A stretch of 64,000 nt of DNA from Anagrus nilaparvatae (lineage: Eukaryota > Arthropoda > Insecta > Hymenoptera > Mymaridae), in the NCBI GenBank assembly GCA_022575985.1, contig JAKSXM010000107.1, forward strand, positions 3,658,001 through 3,722,000, read 5' to 3'. This document shows, piece after piece, positions 22,748 to 33,467 of the stretch. The position numbers and the translations under genes were made by a program. The notes under the pieces were generated by a model that saw only the letters and a list, made by a program, of their open reading frames with translations, was not told the origin of the DNA and made no database searches. Positions within the stretch are counted from its first letter, which is position 1; each line of letters starts with the position of its first letter.

Positions 22748-25174
22748 TAGTCTAGAAGACGCCTCACAGTGTATAGTAAAAAAAAAAAATGGTTAAAAAT
22801 CGGCTTCAACGCAATTTCTGATAAAAAAAAATTCTGCTGGATGGAAAATGACCGTATTTGTGTATACTAAATGATAGGCTACCGAGATCAAAAAAATTTT
22901 TTTATTTTAATTTTTTTAGCCGCTGAATGAAAAAAAAAATCTATTTTTTACCATAAAAGGGTAAATATTTATAGTTTTAAAATAAAAAAAAAAAATTTTT
23001 TTAGGTACAGCTCTGTATTAAAATATGTACATAAATGATAAATAAACCTAAAAAAAGTGTATTAGTATAATTATACATGGTTGTATGCAGTATAAAGATG
23101 TGTTAGTCAACATTTGCAATTTAGTCAAAAAATTAAAAATTTGATTTTTCTATTTTTACTTATATTTTAAACTTAAATAAAGTATTTTTTTTTATGTTTT
23201 TATATAATTTATATTTTTTATACTTTATTTAAGTTTAAAATATAAGTAAAAATAGAAAAATCAAATTTTTAATTTTTTGACTAAATTGCAAATGTTGACT
23301 AACACATCTTTATATTGCATACAGCCATGTATAATTATACTAATACACTTTTTTTAGGTTTATTTATCATTTATGTACATATTTTAATACAGAGCTTTAC
23401 CTAAAAAAAATTTTTTTTTTTATTTTAAAACTATAAATATTTACCTTTTTATGGTAAAAAATAGATTTTTTTTTTCATTCAGCAGCTAACAGTCCGGCCA
23501 CACTTAGGAGCGAAAACGAAAACCAAAAACCGAAAAGCGAAAAATCAAGCGGGAAATTCAAACTTCTTTTTTTATATTCTAAAAATTATTAAAATTTTTT
23601 GAATTATAAGTTAATATTATAATGTTAGATGAATAAAATAATAGTAATATTTTTTGAAATTTAAAACTAATTGATGAAATGCTTCAAGATACTTTCTATA
23701 ATCTTTAACAAGGTTTTACCCAACATCATCGAAATACCGAGTACTTTTTTTTTCTTTACAATAATAACATATAATAATAGATTATATTAATAATCTTAAA
23801 AGCCTTCAAATCGATTTCATTTAATTAGATTAGGAGAAATATTATAAATAAATTTTAGAAACTTATCACACTTGACTCTTTTCATTCATGCTGAATATAT
23901 GATCATTAGTATACATTTCTTACGTGAATTTTGGTTTTGTTTTTTTCACAATATTTATAATATCTACTACCTAAAATGTAATTTTCTCAATAAAAAAAAG
24001 ATTTACCATAAAGTTTTTATTAATTTTTATAATATAAAAAAAGAAGTTTGAATTTCCCGCTTGATTTTTCGCTTTTCGGTTTTTGGTTTTCGTTTTCGCT
24101 CCTAAGTGTGGCCGGACTGTAAAAAAATTAAGAAAAAAAATTTTTTGATCTCGGTAGCTTATCATTTAGTATTTACAAAAACGGTCATTTTCCATCCAGC
24201 AAAAGTTTTTTTTCATCAGAAATTGCGTTGAAACCGATTTTTGGCCACTTTTTTTTTTTTACTATACTGTGCGCCTGTGTTAAATGTATGCACTTTTTTC
24301 CTAAGCCTTGTCCCTTGTGTAAAGCTACTTATACGTGATACTTAAGAGTTCTGCCTGGACGCCATTTTTGCAGCTGTAAGCCAATCCCGTAAACGGACGC
24401 TTTCTCACCTACTCATGGCTTCAATTTTAATTAAAATAAAAAATGAAAAGCAGAAAAATAATCTCCGGAAAATTCTGCAGATGGGACAACTTTGCCCGGT
24501 CACGGAAAATTTTCCTAAAACATCATAATAAATAAAACAAAATTTTGTTTCAAACAATCGCCTGCTCTGTCATTGCGCGCTGAGCAGACGATTGTTTGAA
24601 ACAAAATTTATAATCCGTGACCGGGCAAAGTTGTCCCATCTGCAGAATTTTCCGGAGATTATTTTTCTGCTTTTCATTTTTTATTTTAATTAAAATTGAA
24701 GCCATGAGTAGGTGAGAAAGCGTCCATTTACGGGATTGGCTTACAGCTGCAAAAATGGCTTCCAGGCAGAACTCTTAAGTTTTTGGGTACACTGATGCTG
24801 AATTTTTAGATTCCGATCCCGAAAACGTAGCCCTGATACCGATTTACCGTAATTTTCGGCCAATTTTGAGTGTTTTTTTTGACATACTTCATATAAAAAC
24901 TTTCTAGATTGACTTTAAAATGGCAGTATATACTACCTGACAATATTACCTGAAATTTTAAAGTCAATATAGAAAGTTTTTATATGAAGTATGTCAAAAA
25001 AACACTCAAAATTGGCCGAAAACTATGGATATCGGTATTAGGGCTACGCTCTCGGGATCGGGACCTGAAAATTTGCAATCAGCGTACTTGGAAACTTAAG
25101 AATCACGTATAAGTAGCCTTACACAAGGCTTAGGAAAAAAGTGCATAAATTTAACACAGGCGGCTTCTAGACTA
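22748..25174. mobile_element. complex of nested palindromes within a 2.4 kb outer inverted repeat
   Basis: TAGTCTAGAAG at 22748-22758 pairs with CTTCTAGACTA at 25164-25174; TCA flanks both sides. Inside are a palindrome at 22762-24275 (centre near 23190, with a MITE in its right arm) and a second at 24272-25174 that itself encloses two more: 24345-24780 (centre about 24560) and 24785-25085 (centre about 24940). All arms are long and well matched. No gene is seen. Confidence 0.75.
23490..24119. mobile_element. 630 bp PIF/Harbinger-type MITE with TAA target duplication
   Basis: Ends are CAGTCCGGCCACACTTAGGA and its exact reverse complement; the inverted repeat is perfect for more than 70 bp. 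TAA flanks it at 23487-23489 and 24120-24122, and the opposite arm of the enclosing palindrome shows the empty site with a single TAA. The 3 bp TAA duplication suggests a Harbinger-type transposase. The near-identical ends suggest a recent insertion. No coding frame. Confidence 0.85.
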
Positions 25175-25912
25175 TCACATTTTTCTAGAAAATTAAAAAA
25201 AATTTATAAATTTAAAAACACCTGTAATTTTGAAACATTTCAATCTATAGAAGCTTAAAAATTTGAATGGAATCATATTTTTACGTACTAAGCCCAGTAG
25301 AAATGGTTTTATGAAAATCCCAAAGTTTCACCATCCTTTTCATAAAGTTTCACTAAGAATAACCTATATGCAAAAATTCCAGTTTTGATATTCCATCGGG
25401 TTGTTTCTATTTTTATTATAAATCGCAATACTATAAGTATAATATATAGAAAGCATTTTTGAACCTATTTGATGGGTTTGAATTGGAGTTAAAATTATTT
25501 CAGAGTCAATAATAATCAATTAATATTTTCACAGCGGCGTAGGCAACCTTGAACCATGGCTCTATGTATTTTTAATGGGGCTCCAAAATCTTCCGCAATG
25601 AATTTGTTAATTTAATTTCCTTCCTTAATAATATTTTATAATAACAAAATAACCACATTATAATTGCTTCAAGATTTTGACATTATTTATAATATTATTT
25701 CTTTTTATCTCACAAGTATGAATTGTTTGGTTCTTTAAAAACTATCTATATAATTTTTAAATCTTACCTAATTTTATTTTTTTTTCCTTCGCCTATTACC
25801 TATAAGCCTAAGATAAGGTCCTAATTATTTTTATAAATAATACAAGTTTTGCTTTTAACCTCTTTTTGGTGCATCAGTTACATTTTTTGTGTATTTTAAT
25901 TTATAAATACTA
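25175..25912. other. AT-rich interval without recognised features
   Basis: No gene, tandem repeat or strong inverted repeat was seen. Confidence 0.4.
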
Positions 25913-26160
25913 CACACCAAACCTAAAAGAATTTTTTGTTACCCAGAGAAGAATGATTGTTTATTTAATTCTTTAGAGCGGAATTATTTTGAGGTCAATA
26001 TTTTTAAAAACAATTATTTTTGTTTTTATTCTGTTCAAAAAGAATTAAATTGAAAATAATTGTTTTTAAAAATATTAACCTCAAAATAATTCTGCTCTAA
26101 AGAATTAAATAAACATTCATTCTTTTCTGGGTAACAAAAAATTCTTTTAGGTTTGGTGTG
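25913..26160. mobile_element. 248 bp mariner-type MITE
   Basis: A full-length palindrome with ends CACACCAAACCTAAAAGAAT and its inverse, flanked by TA at 25911-25912 and 26161-26162. Arms match over about 110 bp with few differences. TA duplication is the Tc1/mariner hallmark. Confidence 0.85.
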
Positions 26161-26463
26161 TAAATAACATAACCATTAACTTTATTTATTTAAATTTTTC
26201 ATATAAACGAAATTTTTTAATAATCACTATTAATCTTTAAATTTTTAGAATTAATTTAAATTCTGATAAATGTATATTTGCTTATTAGTATATTTTTATT
26301 TTATACAATTGTTATAAGTTAATGATAATGAACCGCAATTTTTATAATTAATTTAAAAATAATCGAATAATCGATTTTTATTCGGCCAATCAGAAGGCGA
26401 ATAAAAAGTTGAATAGAAGCAACTTCAGATCTCCATCGATCTTTATATAATGGATTTTAGATT

Positions 26464-26811
26464 AATAAGAATTTAAAAATAATATGGAAACATCGCTTAC
26501 ATGTAGGAGAAGCATTCAAGGTTATGAAGGAACCACTTGGTGGAGCAATCACAATAAGCTTGGGCAATGGTTTCGTTGATTATAGCTTTCAGGAGCTAAA
26601 AAGTTATATTCTGTCACATTACGTCAACGAACAAAACAAAAGTATCTTCGAAGAGTCTTGTAATATTCAAGTAGGCAAATTTCCAGATCAGATTCTACAT
26701 AATTTTCTTAACGAGCACAACTTTGAATGCAATTTCTTGGAGTACGCCAGAAAGAATTTATTACTAAAAGATAACAAGATGACTTTGTACTTATTAACTA
26801 CATTCAGATAG
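26464..26811 (+). CDS. fragment paralogous to the region upstream of the kinase domain
   Basis: The frame is open from a TAG at 26458 to a stop at 26809-26811 (ATG at 26524, 95 residues; homology starts earlier, at IWKHR near 26482). It aligns with residues about 140-260 of the kinase gene at 13557-16070: IWKHR with IWRHR, YARKNLLLKDN with YAKEFLRDKGT, YLLTT with SLLTT, and LGNG shared between blocks. No kinase domain follows. A possible acceptor TTTTAG (26455-26460) precedes it. So the 20 kb element holds two copies of this unnamed domain, one fused to a kinase and one alone or truncated. Function unknown. Confidence 0.5.
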   Translation, partial: NKNLKIIWKHRLHVGEAFKVMKEPLGGAITISLGNGFVDYSFQELKSYILSHYVNEQNKSIFEESCNIQVGKFPDQILHNFLNEHNFECNFLEYARKNLLLKDNKMTLYLLTTFR

Positions 26812-26892
26812 TTATTTTATAAATTTAAATTTATAACTCAGTAATGTAAGCTTGTACTTTTATATTGTAAAATAGTACAAAATTCTTTTTTT

Positions 26893-27005
26893 GGTTCCTC
26901 AAAGAGGAACCATTGTGTTAGGTCAAAATTTGATTTTATATTTTTTGGCATATAAGCACATTTTGGGACCCCAGGAAGCTAAAAAACCTGTTTTTTAAAA
27001 AAGTC

Positions 27006-27036
<31 letters not shown>

Positions 27037-28458
27037 ACGTATGTATGTAATCGGTGATATTTCACAAGTATTATGGAATTAAGACCTAATTTTTTTTTCA
27101 AAAATTTTTTCACCAAAAAAGCTCGAGGTACTTTTTTTTTTTTTTGATTTGGATGTAATACCTCATTTATTTCCATGAAAGTACTTATATTTGAAAGTAT
27201 GGTTTTTACATGATATCTCGAATCGGATACTTAATTTTCTGAAAATTTTTTTTCTAAAATTTTTTTCACAAAAAAATACAAAAAATACAAATTTTTTTTT
27301 TCTTTTTGGACGTAGTACCTAATTTATTTCCATGGAAGTACTATTTTTAAGAACCTTGTTTATTGTTATTTTTTGGATCTGATACTTAATTTATTCAAAT
27401 TTGTTTTGTCATAATTAAAAAAATAGAAAAATAAAAAAAAATACAATATTTTTTTTTTTGGGTGTAATACCTCATTTAATTCTATGAAAGTACTAATATC
27501 TGAAAATATTGTAACTAGTGATATTTCAAAACCATTATCGAATTAAGACATAATTTTTTTTTCAAACATTTTTTTATCAAAAAATCTCAAACTCCTTTTT
27601 TTTTTTTTTTAATTTGGATGTAATACCTCATTTATTTCCATGAAAGTACTTATATTTGAAAGTATAGTTTTCAAATGATATCTCGAATCGGATACTTAAT
27701 TTTCTGAAAATTTTTTTTCTAAAATTTTTTTCACAAAAAAATACAAAAAATACGAAACTTTTTTTTCTTTTTGGACGTAGTACCTAATTTATTTCTATGG
27801 AAGTACTTGTTTTAAGAACCTCGTTAACAGTAATTTTTTGGAACTGATACTGAATTTTTTCAAAATTTTTTTCTCAAAATTAAAAAAAAAAAAAAATAAA
27901 AAAAACTGCAATATTTTTTTTTTTTTGTTGGTGTAACACCTCATTTAATTCTATGAAAGTACTAATATTTTAAAATATTGTAACCAGTGATATTTCATAA
28001 CAACTATCGAATGAATACCTAACTTTTTTTTCCAAAAAATTTGTTTATTAAAAAAATCTCAAAATAATCTCAAAAAAATTAGTTTCATCTCCCTGTGTCA
28101 TCACCATCATACTTTTTACAAGCTCCAAATAAGACTTCCCATAAGAGCAATGTTAAGCTGCCGACTTTTATTTTTCAATTAAAAAAAAATTAATGTGGTA
28201 AGGTATATAAAATCAAGTTTAATTCAATTTTAAAAATGTTTAGCTTTAATAATTTTCCTGTTTCATTCAGTTCTGTCATCATTTCTATTTACCCTCGTAA
28301 CTCCTTAATAACAAAATGATCTTAATAATCTACTTTACCGGCTACTAAAAACAAAAAATGTATGTATAATTGCATGGTTGTAATCAATAATATTTGTTGT
28401 AAATTAAGATTACAGCCCATTGTTTGAGGAACCTCAGTGCCAGCTAGTTGGCAGGGTA
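26893..28458. mobile_element. Helentron-like non-autonomous element with higher-order minisatellite, copy 1
   Basis: It starts with the hairpin GGTTCCTCAAAGAGGAACC (26893-26911). After a (TG)n run at about 27008-27038 come six units of about 155 bp (GTAATACCTCATTTATTTCC and variants), in an a-b-c order that repeats every 465 bp or so. It ends TTTGAGGAACCTCAGTG and a short hairpin TGCCA-GCTAGT-TGGCA. GGTTCCTCAAA and TTTGAGGAACC are inverted sub-terminal repeats. Sub-terminal repeats, internal tandem repeats and a 3' hairpin are the DINE-1/Helentron layout, so the class is inferred. Confidence 0.6.
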
Positions 28459-28950
28459 TTTTAAAAATATTGCCAACAAATTTGATACCAGAAAATTTTT
28501 TCCTATGCTCAAAAATATTTTTTTATGAGCTTCGTCGGCTTTGAGTACTGAAAAAAAGTTTTAAAATATACTTTCTAGCACTGTTCTGCATTCTGGTAAT
28601 GATTTTTCAGCTATTTTTTAAATATTTTGGAATTGGAAATTCATTACGTGTTTTAGGGTTTCAATTTCCAAAGGTTAAAAAATTTTATTTACGAGCTTCG
28701 TTGGCTTTGAGTATTGAAAAAAAAGTTTAAAAATATACTTTCAAGCACTGTTCTGCATTCTGGTAATGATTTTTCAGCTATTTTTTTAAAAATATTGCCA
28801 ACAAATTTGATACCAGAAATTTTTTTCCTTTGCTCAAAAATATTTTTTTATGAGCTTCGTCGGCTTTGAGTACTGAAAAAAAAGTTTAAAAATATACTTT
28901 CAAGCACTGTTCTGCATTCTGGTAATGATTTTTGAGCTATTCTTTATGCT
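28459..28950. repeat. three tandem units of about 160 bp
   Basis: Each unit contains GAGCTTCGTYGGCTTTGAGT and GCACTGTTCTGCATTCTGG. They lie exactly between the 3' end of one Helentron-like copy and the truncated start of the next. Confidence 0.65.
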
Positions 28951-30433
28951 CTTCTTATGTAATTGGTGATATTTCACAAGACCTAATTTTTTTTCAAAAA
29001 TTATTTTATCAAAAAAGCTTGAGGTACTTTTTTTTTTTTTAATTTGGATGTAATACCTCATTTATTTCCACGAAAGTACTTATATTTGAAAGTATGATTT
29101 TTACTCGATATCTCGAATCTGATAATTAATTTTTTGAAAATTTTTTTCCCCAAATTTGTTTCACGAAAAACAATTTTTTTTTTCTTTTTGGACGTAGTAC
29201 GTAATTTATTTCTATGAAAGTACTAGTTTTAGAAAGTTTTTTTATAGTCATTTTTTGGATCTGATATCGAATTTTTTCAAAAATTTTTTCTCAAAATTAA
29301 AAAAACAAAAAAATTAAAAAACCTGCAATATTTTTTTTTTTTGGGTGTAATACCTCATTTAATTCTATGAAAGTACTAATATCTGAAAATATTGCAACCG
29401 GTGCTGTTTGACAACCGTTATGATATTAAGACCTAATTTATTTTTCAAAAATTTTTTTACCAAAAAAGCTCTAGGTACATTTTTTTTCAAGTTGGATGTA
29501 ATACCTCATTTATTTCCACGAAAGTACTTATATTTAAAACTATGGTTTTTACTCTATATCTCGAATCTGATACTTAATTTTTTGAAAATTTGTTTCCCAA
29601 AATTTTTTTCACGAAAAAATACAAAAAACAACAATTTTTTTTTTTTTTTGGACGTAGTACCTAATTTATTTCTATGAAAATACTAGTTTTAGGAAGTTCT
29701 TTTTTAGTCATTTTTCGGATCTGATACCGAATTTTTTCAAAAATTTTTTTCCAAATTTAAAAAACAAAAAAATTAAAAAACCTGCAATATTTTTTTTTTT
29801 TGGGTGTAATACCTCATTTAATTTCATGAAAGTACTAATATCTGAAAATATTGTAATCGGTGATATTTCACAACCGTTATAAAATAAGGACCTAATTTTT
29901 TTTTTCAAAAATTTTTTCAGGTTTTTTTTTTTTTTTTAATTTGGTTTTAATACCGCATTTATTTCCATGAAAGTACTTGTATTTGAAAGTATGGTTTTTA
30001 CTTAATATCTTGAATTTGATACTTAAATTTTTTTAAATTTTTTCCCCAAAATTTTCGTAATATAAAATACAAAAAAACACCAAATTTTATTTTATTTTTG
30101 GACCTAGTACCTAATTTATTTCTATGAGAGTACTAGTTTTAGAAAGTTCGTTTATAGTAATTTTTTGGATTTGATACCGAATTTTTAAAAAATTTTTTTC
30201 TCAAAATTAAGAAAACTGCAATATTTTTTTTTTTTAAGTGTAATACCTGATTTAATTCCATGAAAGTACTAATATTTGAAAATATTGTAACTGGTGATAT
30301 TTCACAACTATTATGGAATTAAGAGAGAAATGTATGTATGATTGCATGGTTGTAATCGGTGATATCAGTGGCATATTAATGTATTAAGCTCATTGTTTGA
30401 GGAACCTTAGTGCCAGCTAGTTGGCAGGGTATT
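28951..30433. mobile_element. Helentron-like element, 5'-truncated copy 2
   Basis: It lacks the 5' hairpin and the (TG)n run but has about nine minisatellite units in the same a-b-c order and the same 3' end with the TGCCA/TGGCA hairpin (30411-30425). Head-to-tail arrangement with copy 1 is common for rolling-circle elements. Confidence 0.6.
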
Positions 30434-30868
30434 TTTGTTTTTCTTAGACAATGAAACATTTAAAATGAAATAATATTAATTATTATTATTATATGCTATT
30501 TCTGTGTAGATTAAGTACAATAAATTAATAAAAAATAATTATATTATAATAAAAAACTATTAAAATTTATATGAATAATGAACCACTTCAAACTCCAAAT
30601 ACTCATAAAATCCAAAATATGACTAAAAATTAGGTATAAGTTGAAACAATGATTTACTTGCAAAAGTTGCTAATAATAAAAAACTGGCATTTCCTTAGCA
30701 AAAAATTTTTTTATTTTATCTTACAATATTCTATAATTTATAATACTTATCTAAAATTAAAAAACTTATTGAAAAAAATAATTTTGATATAATACAATTC
30801 AATTATAAATTCATAGAAATTTAAATGAATATCTGAACTGAGCAATGATTTGGATTAAAAAACCAGAT
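30434..30868. other. 3' flank of the integrase gene
   Basis: AT-rich, with no gene seen. It would contain the 3' untranslated region of the minus-strand integrase. Confidence 0.4.
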
Positions 30869-32047
30869 TCAACCCATATCATTATTTATTTGCTCTACAA
30901 GCAAAATATATAAATTATATGTTTGTTCCGGCGTACCTGGCGTTTGAAAGTTGGGTACAATATAATCTACAACAATTTCCTTAAAATTTTGATTGTAAAG
31001 TATCGGTTCAGTCGTCCACTTTTTAGTTAGGATATCAATATGTTCATCGGGGACTGGTTTTTTACACTCTGTTGCATTATATTTTTCTGGTAATTTATAA
31101 AGTAAATTTGGTACACCACCTGCTATACCCTTTTTTGGTTGTTTATAAATTTTGTGTTCATTCCACAACTTTCTAACAATATTTAACTCATGCTTTATCA
31201 GGGGACCAAAGTACACACGCAAGCATTCCTTATGAGCTGGGATAGCAGTATTCAAAACACCATTCTGTTGCATTGCTTTAAATAAATCAATATAAAATCC
31301 TGTAACTAATTTTCTCAGTTGAGCCCAATAGGACTCAATACGTTGATTATGAACGCTTTTCCCAATCAAAAAACTTTTTTCACCTGACAAATCATCTAGT
31401 TGACCAGTTCTCAGAGCTGTATGAAGACTTTCTATGACAACATTTTCCGTTCCAGCATCAGATCTTACTAAAGTTGGAATCAATTTAAGTTTTTTGATTG
31501 TTTTTAAGTAATAATGCGCTGTCACATAAGGATCTTTATTGGTGGTTGCTACTTCTAGCCACAACAACTTTTTGGAGAATCCATCAATGGCCCCGTGAAT
31601 GTAGAATCCAAAATCTTTCAATCTATCATGGCCATCAATATGCCAGATAAAATTTGGACCTGGGGAGTTATACACTCTTCTTGTCAGTCTTTTTCTTTTA
31701 CGAGCTTGAACTCCATTTGGATCAAGCAACCACATTATATCCAAAACAGTTCTTTGCTTAACTTTTAAATTGTAAACTTTTTTTATTCTCTGCCACATTG
31801 CTATGTAACCCAAATTTTTGCCACTACCATCTAACTCCATATCAATTGCAACTATTATATCTATAAAACTGCTTTGTCTAATATTTTTCCTTTTTAACCC
31901 GTATTTTTTAAGTATTCTTTTTAATGTCCGTAGAGACAACTTTGTATTATATTTTCTTCTTATCAGGTCACAAATATCTTCATATTGATAACTTTTGTTA
32001 AAATATTTGATTATTGTTTCAATATGCTGCTCACCTTTTCGAAACAT
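30869..32047 (-). CDS. DDE (rve-type) integrase of the 20 kb element
   Basis: An uninterrupted 392-residue frame with a true ATG. Residues 1-60 look like a helix-turn-helix/leader region rich in basic residues. The catalytic core is of the retroviral-integrase fold: WHIDGHD (D138), VRSDAGTEN (D197) and NQRIESYW (E238), with spacings of 58 and 40 residues. The block GKSVHNQRIE and the later KLWNEHKI and YKLPEKY are typical of a family of integrase-core proteins found in fish, cnidarians and arthropods and linked to DNA transposons. It would cut and join the element's ends in the nucleus. It lies 125 bp from the right terminal repeat and reads inward. No frame breaks are seen and all three acidic residues are present, so it may be active. 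The superfamily (IS3EU-, Ginger- or Polinton-related) cannot be settled by eye. Confidence 0.85.
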   Translation of the reverse strand: MFRKGEQHIETIIKYFNKSYQYEDICDLIRRKYNTKLSLRTLKRILKKYGLKRKNIRQSSFIDIIVAIDMELDGSGKNLGYIAMWQRIKKVYNLKVKQRTVLDIMWLLDPNGVQARKRKRLTRRVYNSPGPNFIWHIDGHDRLKDFGFYIHGAIDGFSKKLLWLEVATTNKDPYVTAHYYLKTIKKLKLIPTLVRSDAGTENVVIESLHTALRTGQLDDLSGEKSFLIGKSVHNQRIESYWAQLRKLVTGFYIDLFKAMQQNGVLNTAIPAHKECLRVYFGPLIKHELNIVRKLWNEHKIYKQPKKGIAGGVPNLLYKLPEKYNATECKKPVPDEHIDILTKKWTTEPILYNQNFKEIVVDYIVPNFQTPGTPEQTYNLYILLVEQINNDMG

Positions 32048-32171
32048 CTACAAAATATTTCTTTTAAATAATTTATAAAACTTATGTATATATATATATA
32101 TTTTTTTTTTCTTTACTTACAATTATGCGCATATATAAGAAATATTTATCGTAAACAAAAAATTATTTAAA

Positions 32172-32312
32172 TTTAACTTAATTTTTAATTAATAAACAAT
32201 TTTTTTTTATTTTTATGATTTTTTTGCCTCAGCAGCACTGCTGATGCGAATTTTTTATGAAAAAATCATTCGCAACTATGCTGCGAGATGGTGGCCCGTA
32301 GACCCTTTCGTA
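32172..32312 (-). repeat. right 141 bp terminal inverted repeat of the 20 kb element
   Basis: This is the inverted partner of 12547-12687. The integrase start codon (32047) lies 125 bp inside it, so this repeat or the AT-rich spacer beside it probably holds the integrase promoter. A (TA)n run with TATA-like sequence lies at about 32086-32101. Confidence 0.92.
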
Positions 32313-32534
32313 CCAGCTGTTCCTCGAAAACAACGAGCACTTGCTGCTGCTGCTAGACCATTTCCAGCTGTTCCTCGTCAACAACGAGTTTTAGCTGTGA
32401 GACCACATAATGATTTTAATTTTAAAATAAATGATGAACAGCATTCCAGCTACAATAATTTTGACGTTATAACTATTTTTAATTTAATACAATTCCTTAT
32501 ATTATTCATATTTTTTTTTCTTTTTTATATATAA
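32313..32534 (+). pseudogene. continuation of the gene wreck beyond the 20 kb insertion
   Basis: Directly after the element, coding repeats of the interrupted gene resume (AVPRKQRALAAAARPFPA, then VPRQQRVLAVRP), matching the units before 12546. The frame then runs into N/F-rich and hydrophobic sequence and stops at 32532-32534. Up to about 32790 the DNA keeps exon-like composition but has several stops. It shows where the host gene went before insertion. Confidence 0.6.
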
Positions 32535-32779
32535 GGAGACCTGTGAAAGAATATATAGAAGATAGGTTTTAAAAATTTATAATGTGGGAGAAGGATGGTA
32601 AATACTTTGTCAAAACCAGAATTCATTTACTAGCAACGTACTCTAGGGTTCGAAATAATTCTGATGTAAGATACCATAGTAATAGTATTAGCCAGATTCA
32701 GTGTATTTGAGGAATTTATGTTCATGATTTATCTAATTCACCAAAATGGATATGCATCAGTTGTGCTTTATTCAAAGAT

Positions 32780-33130
32780 ATTTAAAAGAAAATTATGAAT
32801 TACATAATTTAAAAAAAAAATTTGTGTTTTATGGTAGTAGTTTGTTATAGTGTTTTTTATATGATAAAGAAAATTATAGATTATATAATTTAAAAAATTT
32901 TTTTTTTTAAATTAAGCATTTGATATGTTGAAATTAAAAAAAAAAAAAATTGTGTTTAATAATAAGTAGTAGTTTGTTATAGTGTTTTTTTTATATGATA
33001 AAGAAAATTATAGATTATAAATTTAAAAAATATTTTTTTTTTAAATTAAACATTTGTTATGTTGAAATTAAAAAAAACTTTGTCTTTAATAATAAAAAGT
33101 AGAATGTTATAATGTTTTTTTTTTTATGAT
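32780..33130. repeat. three degenerate tandem units of about 85-128 bp
   Basis: The unit contains GATAAAGAAAATTATAGATTA and GTAGTTTGTTATAGTGTTTTT, at about 32784, 32868 and 32996. Very AT-rich. Confidence 0.6.
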
Positions 33131-33467
33131 ATAAAAGTATAAAATAAAATCTATAACTGTAGCATGAAAGTGCTTTTGGTTTATGTACTTTTTTTTATAA
33201 AATTTATCTAGAATAAAGTCAACACAAAAAAAATTAAGAATCAGGTATCAAAGAAAAAAATTTATTTTGTTTTTAAGAGATTTGTTGACTTTAAATTAAG
33301 ACTGACTATTAGAAATTTAAAAGATAATGTTAGACATTAAAATGTCAGATAATATATCATATTCATAAATGTAAAGTTATTTATACCATATTTTTTCATT
33401 TATTTATCCTTTTCCCATATAAAATCCTTAAAAAAAATTAAAGTTATAATATTTATTTTAGTTTTAA

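Larger units (their letters stand above)
12547..32312. mobile_element. 19.8 kb cargo-bearing DNA transposon with DDE integrase and kinase genes
   Basis: The ends are TACGAAAGGGTCTACGGG at 12547 and its reverse complement ending at 32312. The terminal inverted repeats are 141 bp and differ at one base. CCAGC occurs directly outside both ends (12542-12546 and 32313-32317), and removing one copy rejoins the coding repeats of the interrupted gene, so the boundaries are exact. Inside lie an intact rve-type integrase (30869-32047, -) 125 bp from the right repeat and a spliced kinase gene (13557-16070, +) near the left one. A fragment related to the kinase gene's upstream region (26464-26811) and an exon-like ORF (21275-21384) also lie inside, and many younger elements are nested within. 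Polinton elements usually make 6 bp duplications and carry polB, which is absent here. The ends and the 5 bp duplication therefore argue for another integrase-driven superfamily, which I cannot name. Confidence 0.9.

Noticed and set aside
26979..29908. Several small frames
   Set aside because: All fall in the minisatellite units of Helentron-like elements and repeat with them.
12547..32312. Calling the 20 kb element a Polinton/Maverick
   Set aside because: No polymerase, protease, ATPase or capsid-like gene is visible inside it, and the target duplication is 5 bp rather than the usual 6 bp.
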